A stretch of DNA of 64,000 nt. It comes from Oasisia sp. SBJ-2009 (lineage: Eukaryota > Annelida > Polychaeta > Sabellida > Siboglinidae). The notes beneath the pieces are model-generated. The model was not told where the DNA came from, did not search any database, and saw nothing but the letters and a program-made list of their open reading frames with translations. Shown here piece after piece: positions 41,840 to 51,152 of the stretch (the stretch's first letter is position 1; each line of letters begins with the position of its first letter). Location: assembly GCA_964017155.1 (NCBI GenBank), contig OZ024867.1:13876720-13940719 (forward strand), given 5' to 3'. The translations under genes were made by a program, and so were the position numbers.

Positions 41840-42090
41840 TATAAACACGTGACGACATTTCACAAACGGATTCTAGTAACTGAGACGTTTGTTGTTAGAG
41901 TTGATGTTGACGTCTTGTGACATGTCGACGACGACACTGGTTTGTTTACTTCTCCGTGTTGGACATAAACAGTTGTTTGTGTCAACAGCCTGGAGTACTA
42001 TGAGCTCCGTGACGATGACGTCAGCAGTCTGGTGACAACACTGTCGTCGATGACGTCTTTGAAGATGTTAGGGTGAGCAGAGTCCTGAAG
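41840..42090 (+). repeat. Right half of the fourth LRR unit, with LRR exon B
   Basis: Resumes unit sequence at TATAAACACG after the transposon. LRR exon B lies at 41989-42072 (LEYYELRDDDVSSLVTTLSS), 84 bp, with good CAACAG and GG|GTGAGC sites. Unit homology stops near 42090. Confidence 0.75.
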
Positions 42091-43106
42091 TCAGTCGGTA
42101 GCGCTATACTTAGGACGGAATAAAAACGTGTTGGCTACTACGCCGAACTTAGACTTCTGCTATTGTTGAATCGTGGAGAGACAAGACACTTCTTTGTGTG
42201 TTATGAGGATTTGCGAAGGTGGGCCGATCTTGTAGTAGTTCCCGAGTTGTAGGTTCTCTGACATGCAGGTTAGTGTAATATATCATGACTGATTACCTCT
42301 AGGGTGGAATCTTGCATAACACTCATTAGGGGAGCGGTCACGATACTTCATAAAGGGTACCAAAAGGGAAATCTTACATCCTATTTGTTCGTCGACTACA
42401 GGAAAGCCTTCAACGAGTCATAATGAAACATTTTATGTTTTCTCTGTATAATTTCGGCGGCATCCTTGTTGATATTTCCTCACATGACAGTGTTTCGTTT
42501 ACCCGTGTCACAGCTAACATACCTACAGTTGACACGTGTGAATGTCAGAAGGTTGTGTTCACAGATGTTATCATTGTAAGACTTGGTTCATCTTAAACCC
42601 GACCACTGAACTGTGTTTGTTGTAGTAGTAGTGTTGATATATAGATAAGATGGTTAGAATTGTAATGATTCATTCAATATATAATACTACCATTATGTCT
42701 TACATTTAGTGACTGTCCTTAATGCTGGTGCAGTTCTTCATCAACAGGTCAAGTCCTTGAGTTAATTCCAGCACAACTCGACACACCATAACAAATAAAG
42801 GAATGGGGTCACATGAATCGCTCAAACCTGTATGTGAGACTACTAACAGTCAGTTAAAACAAATTATATGAGCATACAGAAGCATCTGTTACGAGAGACT
42901 TACCACTAGATATCTACTAATAACCAAAGTATCCGAACTAGTAGCACATATTTATATTTGTTTATTTATATTCAGCAGCGAGTACAGGCCTCAGCTGACA
43001 ACGTTGCTGCTGTGGCATGTACTGCCACTGCTGGTGATCATGTGGCTATGGAGACAGGGGAGAATTTGTAAGAATTGTTTGTTGTTTATCCATGTATCCT
43101 AAACAG
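42091..43106 (+). other. Repeat-derived region; LINE-like RT snippet
   Basis: Contains the second copy of the 64-bp repeat (42288-42351). Just after it is a short coding-like stretch, LFVDYRKAFNES (about 42384-42420), resembling the F-V-D-F-R-K-A-F-D motif of non-LTR reverse transcriptases. It is too short to classify. The rest shows no gene. Confidence 0.35.
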
Positions 43107-43305
43107 AGGTCAGAGCACGACGACTGGGTCGTGACGTGAACACGTAAAGTAGAGGAGCTCCAGGCCGTCATCACCCTGGTGCAGGGACAACCCCTGGCAG
43201 ACAGGGGTGAACACTGGGGTGACGATGTGGCTGAGCTGCAGTGGCTCATCACAATCTATAAAGACAAGCTACAGGCCAAGACAGACTGAGTCACCACCGC
43301 CACAG
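43107..43305 (+). pseudogene. WGDDVAELQ exon, macrosatellite copy 1
   Basis: After CCTAAACAG. From AACACGTAAAGT it carries GEHWGDDVAELQWLITIYKD and KLQAKTD, then TGA where 28160 has TGG. Its start differs from the later copies (no WQRQPGKRWKDDDW). It ends CCACAG|GTAAAC, the donor that seeds the 115-bp array. Confidence 0.55.
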
Positions 43306-44230
43306 GTAAACTATGTCACGTCTCTAGTCCCATCATGTCACACATGTGACAATACCATATTGTGACATTCTATCAAGACCAGGTACAAGTCAAGAGTGAC
43401 CGAGTCACCACCCGCCACAGGTAAACTACATCAAGTCTCTTGTCACATCACGTCACACATGTGACAATACCATATTGTGACATTCTATCAAGACCAGGTA
43501 CAAGTCAAGAGTGACCGAGTCACCACCCGCCACAGGTAAACTACATCAAGTCTCTTGTCACATCACGTCACACATGTGACAATACCATATTGTGACATTC
43601 TATCAAGACCAGGTACAAGTCAAGAGTGACCGAGTCACCACCCACCACAGGTAAACTACATCAAGTCTCTTGTCACATCACGTCACACATGTGACAATAC
43701 CATATTGTGACATTCTATCAAGACCAGGTACAAGTCAAGAGTGACCGAGTCACCACCCGCCACAGGTAAACTACATCAAGTCTCTTGTCACATCACGTCA
43801 CACATGTGACAATACCATATTGTGACATTCTATCAAGACCAGGTACAAGTCAAGAGTGACCGAGTCACCACCCGCCACAGGTAAACTACATCAAGTCTCT
43901 TGTCACATCACGTCACACATGTGACAATACCATATTGTGACATTCTATCAAGACCAGGTACAAGTCAAGAGTGACCGAGTCACCACCCGCCACAGGTAAA
44001 CTACATCAAGTCTCTTGTCACATCACGTCACACATGTGACAATACCATATTGTGACATTCTATCAAGACCAGGTACAAGTCAAGAGTGACCGAGTCACCA
44101 CCCGCCACAGGTAAACTACATCAAGTCTCTTGTCACATCACGTCACACATGTGACAATACCATATTGTGACATTCTATCAAGACCAGGTACAAGTCGAGA
44201 ATGACCGAGTCACCACCCGCCACAGGTAAA
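43306..44230. repeat. 115-bp array, 8 copies (first)
   Basis: Each unit includes the exon-like DQVQVKSDRVTTRHR coding stretch followed by CCACAG|GTAAAC, then a spacer with ACATGTGACAATACCATATT. AGGTACAAGTC recurs every 115 bp from 43381 to 44186. Confidence 0.92.
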
Positions 44231-44745
44231 CTACGACAATGAACAGTTGGCAATTTGTATGTACTGACATGATTTTATGAATACTGAAGAGGCATGTATT
44301 TAAAACACCAGTTGGATATAATATATGACACACTGACTCGGCAATGGCAAAATACACTGGACTCTTCAAGTATTTTTTTAATCTTCCATTGTCTTTATAC
44401 TAGTTTAATTGTTTATGCCAAGCTTGCCGTGTTATGCCCTGAACGGCCACCAATTGCCGATCAACTTTGACTCCGTGCCAGAATGTCAAGTCTGAGTTCA
44501 TATGACCCACGCAACGACTGTGGTACATAATATCATTTAATTTTCTGCTCGCTGTAGTGATGACCTATACCAATCTAAGCACAAGAACCGACAGACAAAG
44601 GGAGTGGAATCTTTTCACTTTGAGATAGACGATATCGTCTCTTTAAAAAAATATGAGGAATGAGTTGTGTTGGTAAATACAACTATTGGAATTTGGTAAC
44701 ATCTAGATTCACACCATCATCATCACTCTATTTCTTGTTTTGTAG

Positions 44746-44972
44746 CATCGACTGGCAGAGGCAGCCGGGGAAAAGGTGGAAGGACGACGATTGGGTCGTG
44801 ACGTGGACACGTAAGATATAGGAGCTCCAGGCCGCCATCACCCTGGTGCAGGGACAACCCCTGGCAGACAGGGGTGAACACTGGGGTGACGATGTGGCTG
44901 AGCTGCAGTGGCTCATCACAATCTATAAAGACAAGCTACAGGCCAAGACAGACTGAGTCACCACCGCCACAG
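44746..44972 (+). pseudogene. WGDDVAELQ exon, macrosatellite copy 2
   Basis: Opens after TTGTTTTGTAG and reads IDWQRQPGKRWKDDDWVVTW, TRKI, then TAG, then ELQAAITLVQGQPLADRGEH and WGDDVAELQWL, ending KTD-TGA-VTTAT and CCACAG|GTAAAC. Two stops: the TGA is shared by all macrosatellite copies, and the TAG by copies 2 and 3. Unknown function. Confidence 0.55.
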
Positions 44973-45897
44973 GTAAACTATGTCACGTCTCTAGTCCCAT
45001 CATGTCACACATGTGACAATACCATATTGTGACATTCTATCAAGACCAGGTACAAGTCAAGAGTGACCGAGTCACCACCCGCCACAGGTAAACTACATCA
45101 AGTCTCTTGTCACATCACGTCACACATGTGACAATACCATATTGTGACATTCTATCAAGACCAGGTACAAGTCAAGAGTGACCGAGTCACCACCCGCCAC
45201 AGGTAAACTACATCAAGTCTCTTGTCACATCACGTCACACATGTGACAATACCATATTGTGACATTCTATCAAGACCAGGTACAAGTCAAGAGTGACCGA
45301 GTCACCACCCACCACAGGTAAACTACATCAAGTCTCTTGTCACATCACGTCACACATGTGACAATACCATATTGTGACATTCTATCAAGACCAGGTACAA
45401 GTCAAGAGTGACCGAGTCACCACCCGCCACAGGTAAACTACATCAAGTCTCTTGTCACATCACGTCACACATGTGACAATACCATATTGTGACATTCTAT
45501 CAAGACCAGGTACAAGTCAAGAGTGACCGAGTCACCACCCGCCACAGGTAAACTACATCAAGTCTCTTGTCACATCACGTCACACATGTGACAATACCAT
45601 ATTGTGACATTCTATCAAGACCAGGTACAAGTCAAGAGTGACCGAGTCACCACCCGCCACAGGTAAACTACATCAAGTCTCTTGTCACATCACGTCACAC
45701 ATGTGACAATACCATATTGTGACATTCTATCAAGACCAGGTACAAGTCAAGAGTGACCGAGTCACCACCCGCCACAGGTAAACTACATCAAGTCTCTTGT
45801 CACATCACGTCACACATGTGACAATACCATATTGTGACATTCTATCAAGACCAGGTACAAGTCGAGAATGACCGAGTCACCACCCGCCACAGGTAAA
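44973..45897. repeat. 115-bp array, 8 copies (second)
   Basis: Same unit as the first array, offset by 1667 bp, from 45048 to 45853 by the AGGTACAAGTC marker. Confidence 0.92.
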
Positions 45898-46412
45898 CTA
45901 CGACAATGAACAGTTGGCAATTTGTATGTACTGACATGATTTTATGAATACTGAAGAGGCATGTATTTAAAACACCAGTTGGATATAATATATGACACAC
46001 TGACTCGGCAATGGCAAAATACACTGGACTCTTCAAGTATTTTTTTAATCTTCCATTGTCTTTATACTAGTTTAATTGTTTATGCCAAGCTTGCCGTGTT
46101 ATGCCCTGAACGGCCACCAATTGCCGATCAACTTTGACTCCGTGCCAGAATGTCAAGTCTGAGTTCATATGACCCACGCAACGACTGTGGTACATAATAT
46201 CATTTAATTTTCTGCTCGCTGTAGTGATGACCTATACCAATCTAAGCACAAGAACCGACAGACAAAGGGAGTGGAATCTTTTCACTTTGAGATAGACGAT
46301 ATCGTCTCTGTAAAAAAATATGAGGAATGAGTTGTGTTGGTAAATACAACTATTGGAATTTGGTAACATCTAGATTCACACCATCATCATCACTCTATTT
46401 CTTGTTTTGTAG

Positions 46413-46639
46413 CATCGACTGGCAGAGGCAGCCGGGGAAGAGGTGGAAGGACGACGATTGGGTCGTGACGTGGACACGTAAGATATAGGAGCTCCAGGCT
46501 GCCATCACCCTGGTGCAGGGACAACCCCTGGCAGACAGGGGTGAACACTGGGGTGACGATGTGGCTGAGCTGCAGTGGCTCATCACAATCTATAAAGACA
46601 AGCTACAGGCCAAGACAGACTGAGTCACCACCGCCACAG
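46413..46639 (+). pseudogene. WGDDVAELQ exon, macrosatellite copy 3
   Basis: As copy 2, offset by 1667 bp, with the same TAG and TGA stops and a few substitutions. Confidence 0.55.
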
Positions 46640-47680
46640 GTAAACTATGTCACGTCTCTAGTCCCATCATGTCACACATGTGACAATACCATATTGTGAC
46701 ATTCTATCAAGACCAGGTACAAGTCAAGAGTGACCGAGTCACCACCCGCCACAGGTAAACTACATCAAGTCTCTTGTCACATCACGTCACACATGTGACA
46801 ATACCATATTGTGACATTCTATCAAGACCAGGTACAAGTCAAGAGTGACCGAGTCACCACCCACCACAGGTAAACTACATCAAGTCTCTTGTCACATCAC
46901 GTCACACATGTGACAATACCATATTGTGACATTCTATCAAGACCAGGTACAAGTCAAGAGTGACCGAGTCACCACCCGCCACAGGTAAACTACATCAAGT
47001 CTCTTGTCACATCACGTCACACATGTGACAATACCATATTGTGACATTCTATCAAGACCAGGTACAAGTCAAGAGTGACCGAGTCACCACCCACCACAGG
47101 TAAACTACATCAAGTCTCTTGTCACATCACGTCACACATGTGACAATACCATATTGTGACATTCTATCAAGACCAGGTACAAGTCAAGAGTGACCGAGTC
47201 ACCACCCACCACAGGTAAACTACATCAAGTCTCTTGTCACATCACGTCACACATGTGACAATACCATATTGTGACATTCTATCAAGACCAGGTACAAGTC
47301 AAGAGTGACCGAGTCACCACCCACCACAGGTAAACTACATCAAGTCTCTTGTCACATCACGTCACACATGTGACAATACCATATTGTGACATTCTATCAA
47401 GACCAGGTACAAGTCAAGAGTGACCGAGTCACCACCCACCACAGGTAAACTACATCAAGTCTCTTGTCACATCACGTCACACATGTGACAATACCATATT
47501 GTGACATTCTATCAAGACCAGGTACAAGTCAAGAGTGACCGAGTCACCACCCACCACAGGTAAACTACATCAAGTCTCTTGTCACATCACGTCACACATG
47601 TGACAATACCATATTGTGACATTCTATCAAGACCAGGTACAAGTCGAGAATGACCGAGTCACCACCCGCCACAGGTAAAC
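46640..47680. repeat. 115-bp array, 9 copies (third)
   Basis: The marker runs from 46715 to 47635. Most units here carry CCCACCACAG rather than CCCGCCACAG before the donor, showing spread of one variant within this array. Confidence 0.92.
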
Positions 47681-48196
47681 TACGACAATGAACAGTTGGC
47701 AATTTGTATGTACTGACATGATTTTATGAATACTGAAGAGGCGTGTATTTAAAACACCAGTTGGATATAATATATGACACATTGACCTGGCAATGGCAAA
47801 ATGCACTGGACTCTTCAAGTATTTTTTTAATCTTCCATTGTCTTTATACTAGTTTAGTTGTTTATGCCAAGCTTGCCGTGTTATGCCCGAACGGCCACCA
47901 ATATCCGATCAACTTTGACTCCGTGCCGGAATGTCGAGTCTGAGTTCATATGACCCACGCAACGACTGTGGTACGTAATATATCATTTAATTTTCTGCTC
48001 GCTCTAGTGATGACCTATGCCAATCTAAGCACTACAAGAACCGACAGACAAAGGGAGTGGAATCTTTTCACTTTGAGATAGACGATATCATCTTTAAAAA
48101 AATATGAGGAATGAGTTGTGTTGGTAAAAACAGCTTTTGGAATTTGGTAACATCTAGATTCACACCATCGTCATCACTCTATTTGTTGTTTTGTAG

Positions 48197-48423
48197 CATC
48201 GGCTGGCAGAGGCAGCCGGGGAAGAGGTGGAAGGACGACGATTGGGTCGTGACGTGGACACGTAAGGTAGAGGAGCTCCAGGCCACCCTCACCCTGGGGC
48301 AGGGACGACACCTGGCAGACAGGGGTGAACACTGGGGTGACGATGTGGCTGAGCTGCAGTGGCCCATCACAATCTATAAAGACAAGCTACAGGCCAAGAC
48401 AGACTGAGTCACCACCGCCACAG
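48197..48423 (+). CDS. WGDDVAELQ exon, macrosatellite copy 4 (best preserved)
   Basis: After TTGTTTTGTAG: IGWQRQPGKRWKDDDWVVTW, TRKVEELQATLTLGQGRHLA, DRGEHWGDDVAELQWP, open up to KTD, then the common TGA just before CCACAG|GTAAAC. It lacks the TAG of copies 2 and 3. The 115-bp array does not follow; unrelated DNA starts near 48480. The open part is about 69 codons. Confidence 0.5.
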
Positions 48424-48599
48424 GTAAACTGTGTCACGTCTCTAGTCCCATCATGTCACACATGTGACAACACCATCTGGTGACCGGTCAACGCAGTCCT
48501 CGAGTCTATGGCCGTCCCAGCTTGGAGCTACCTGGGCTAACACCAAGGAAATATCCGGTGGTGGCAACCGCATGTGCTCCAGTCGTTTACGATTACACT

Positions 48600-48619
48600 A
48601 GGTCCTATCCCTACAATAT

Positions 48620-48661
<42 letters not shown>

Positions 48662-48745
48662 CATAATATCCCTGTTAAATATATATATATGTATATAATA
48701 TATATGTATATATATATATATATTTATATAATATATACATATATT
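48600..48745. repeat. (AT)n / (TA)n microsatellite
   Basis: Alternating A/T with short interruptions over about 145 bp. Confidence 0.9.
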
Positions 48746-48779
48746 TTCACATGAATGTTAGCTTAATGAATTTGAAGTG

Positions 48780-49070
48780 CTCTAATGAGAAAGGTTTCAC
48801 AGATGCCTTCCCAGTTGATGAATCCAATCATGTGACATCCTGGGCAGTTTAGAAAATTGTTTGTGAAGGGAAACTTGAAAAAATCATGAAGGAGGGTACC
48901 ACTGATGATCTGATGGATCGCATATGCAGCATCATACCCAAATTGATGGAGTACTGCTGCATTAAGCAGAAGCAGACAGAGTCATACGACAAAGACTTGC
49001 AGCAGGTGATGAACACTCTGTATCTGATTATAAAGCCTTCTGTGGGTGGATTTCTTAGAAAACTATATCT
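48780..49070 (+). CDS. Unrecognised helical coding segment
   Basis: An open frame including IVCEGKLEKIMKEGTTDDLM, DRICSIIPKLMEYCCIKQKQ and LQQVMNTLYLIIKPSVGGFL. A TAG lies just upstream (48850-48852). Leu and charged residues alternate as in helices. It meets the next exon at TTTCAG (49080). I do not recognise it. The next segment, duplicated at 49728, suggests it belongs to the same gene. Confidence 0.35.
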
Positions 49071-49080
49071 GTGTGTTTCA

Positions 49081-49331
49081 GGACAAACTACAAAGTGCTC
49101 ACTGTCAACAAGCACGGGTCAGTCTCTTCACTGTATTGTGATATGAGGGAGCACTACACCCAATTGTCCTCATCTCAGACAACCAAACCCAATCCAAGGA
49201 TACAGCCGTTGAGCAATTACAGTTACATTGATCGTCTTCTGGAAGAAATTTCAGAGAATCTACTGGCTGCTCTGAAACATCTGCAGGAGAAACATGGCAC
49301 AAAAATAACTTGGAATGTCTATGCCACATGA
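49081..49331 (+). CDS. Exon duplicated at 49729 (first copy)
   Basis: After ATCTGTGTGTTTCAG: TNYKVLTVNKHGSVSSLYCD, MREHYTQLSSSQTTKPNPRI, QPLSNYSYIDRLLEEISENL and LAALKHLQEKHGTKITW, to a TGA near 49330. About 150 bp of it, with the acceptor, recur at 49715-49870. No known domain. Confidence 0.4.
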
Positions 49332-49394
49332 TATGTATGACAAGGGATGTATTAATGGTATCAGTGGTGCTTTGAAGCACATGGTGTGGGTCTC

Positions 49395-49622
49395 CAATAT
49401 ACAGCCATGGTTCCAATATACAGCCAGGGCTCCAATCTACAGCCACAATTCCAATTTAAAACCAGGGTTACAATTTAGAGCCATGGCTCAAACATACAGC
49501 CATGGCTCCAGTATAAACCCAAGTCTCCAATACACAACCAGGACTCCAATACATAACCAGGGCTCCAATATACTGCCACAGTTCCAATATACTGCCAGGG
49601 CTCCAATAATAAAAACCAGCCT
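49395..49622. repeat. 19-bp degenerate repeat, about 12 copies
   Basis: Units of the form TCCAATATACAGCCATGGT, with AGGGC/ACAGT variants. The last copies pass into AATAATAAAAACCAGC. Confidence 0.85.
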
Positions 49623-49728
49623 AGGCTAGACGTTGCGACTTTGTATAATAATATTAGGCCTGCCACTAGATAAATTGATTTATTAGCAATGAACAACTTT
49701 GAACTTCATATATCTGTGTGTTTCAGGA

Positions 49729-49872
49729 CAAACTACAAAGTGCTCACTGTCAACAAGCACGGGTCAGTCTCTTCACTGTATTGTGGTATGAGGGAGCACT
49801 ACACCCAATTGTCCTCATCTCAGACAACCAAACCCAATCCAAGGATACAGTCGTTGAGCAATTACAGTTACC
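49729..49872 (+). CDS. Second copy of the 49081 exon, truncated
   Basis: Same acceptor (GTGTGTTTCAG) and start; NYKVLTVNKHGSVSSLYCGM and QPLSNYSY-type sequence up to CAATTACAGTTAC, after which the two copies diverge. It runs on into the 53-bp array, so a normal end is missing. Confidence 0.45.
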
Positions 49873-49929
49873 ATGTGTCCATTAAGACTTACCACAGCGC
49901 ACACACTGACATAAACACACATAACATTA

Positions 49930-50560
49930 GAACAATGGGAGATGATATTTGTAATGCAAACACAACCATCAATGGTGATGAAGAACCATGAGAGTTGATA
50001 TTTGTAGTGCAAACACAACCATAAATGGTGATGAAGAACCATGAGAGTTGATATTTGTAGTGCAAACACAACCATAAATGGTGATGAAGAACCATGAGAG
50101 TTGATATTTGTAATGCAAACACAACCATAAATGGTGATGAAGAACCATGAGAGTTGATATTTGTAATGCAAACACAACCATAAATGGTGATGAAGAACCA
50201 TGAGAGTTGATATTTGTAATGCAAACACAACCATAAATGGTGATGAAGAACCATGAGAGTTGATATTTGTAATGCAAACACAACCATAAATGGTGATGAA
50301 GAACCATGAGAGTTGATATTTGTAATGCAAACACAACCATAAATGGTGATGAAGAACCATGGAAGATGATATTTGTAGTGCAAACACAACCATAAATGGT
50401 GATGAAGAACCATGAGAGTTGATATTTGTAATGCAAACACAACCATAAATGGTGATGAAGAACCATGGGTGATGATATTTGTAGTGCAAACACAACCACA
50501 TGAAGAACCATGAGATATTTGTAGTACAAACATAAATGGTGAAGAAGAACCATGGAAGAT
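49930..50560. repeat. 53-bp repeat, about 10 copies, decaying to the right
   Basis: Units contain GAAGAACCATGAGAGTTGAT then ATTTGTARTGCAAACACAAC. The period is 53 bp (GAAGAAC at 49980, 50033 and so on). Long frames on the - strand across it are products of the repeat. Confidence 0.9.
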
Positions 50561-51152
50561 GATATCTGCGCTGAAAATACAACCATGAAGTTTGAGGACG
50601 AACCACGGAAGATAACCAATAAAGTGAGGAAGAACCATGGAAGATGATATCTGAGAAACGCTGATATAAACTTACCGTAACATTTCTTTTGTGGGAACTG
50701 AAACGCAAATTCATACATACAGTGCACAATGGATATCATGCCAAGTTTGATCCTTGCTGAATGCCATCATGTTACCAGAATCTTGCAGACTGGCTGTTTT
50801 TAATCTTGTGACATTCAAATTTGCCTTGCCACTGAAACTTGTTATTATCACACAAGAACAATGGTTGTTGCTCTTACATAACACAGTCATTGCTGTGACA
50901 ACAGAATGACATTTCTATCAGTTTCCTTTTATGGCTCACATAACTATATCCGCCGAAAAACATTGCAAAATCCGCCCCATTTTAATAGTCACTTACTTTA
51001 CTTCACCCGAAGTGACGTGGTCTGTTCTTTGTGGTTGGGCAGTCTGTCATGGCATCTATCCCCTCAGGTTCATGAACTCCCCATAACCTCTCGGAGGGTT
51101 CATAGCTTCTCCTCTAAAGGTTTCCAGACTAGAAATTGTTGCATCACATCAT
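50561..51152. other. No gene seen
   Basis: Degenerate end of the 53-bp array and unique sequence up to the 30-bp satellite. Confidence 0.4.

Larger units (their letters stand above)
38841..41843 (+). mobile_element. 2995-bp TIR DNA transposon with SWIM/YqaJ/PHD gene and TATA target duplication
   Basis: The element runs 38845-41839, between TATA at 38841-38844 and TATA at 41840-41843. The empty site is seen in the LRR units (CACGCTC-TATA-AACACG at about 34220). The left end is GAGGGTGTGCAATGACGTCA. The right end, read inward, is GAGGCTGTGCGTGTGACGTC. Similarity continues for about 40 bp with one small indel, and both ends contain TGACGTCA. Inside is one multi-part gene on + (38989-41547). A related end is at 30057-30097. 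I cannot match the combination of TIR, TATA duplication and YqaJ-type nuclease to a superfamily I know with confidence. Confidence 0.7.
43130..48480. repeat. Macrosatellite: units of 1667, 1667 and 1782 bp
   Basis: Equivalent points lie at 43194, 44861, 46528 and 48312. Each unit is exon plus 8 or 9 copies of a 115-bp repeat plus about 520 bp of unique spacer. The third unit is longer by one 115-bp copy. Units 1 and 2 are almost identical, and unit 3 has extra changes. Confidence 0.92.

Noticed and set aside
43306..47680. Possible CRISPR-like array
   Set aside because: Units are contiguous 115-bp repeats with no unique spacers, and the DNA is eukaryotic. The same holds for the 32-, 30- and 14-bp arrays.
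49815..50739. 250-300-codon ORFs on the - strand
   Set aside because: Produced by the 53-bp repeat (159 bp in three units, so all frames cycle); no domain.
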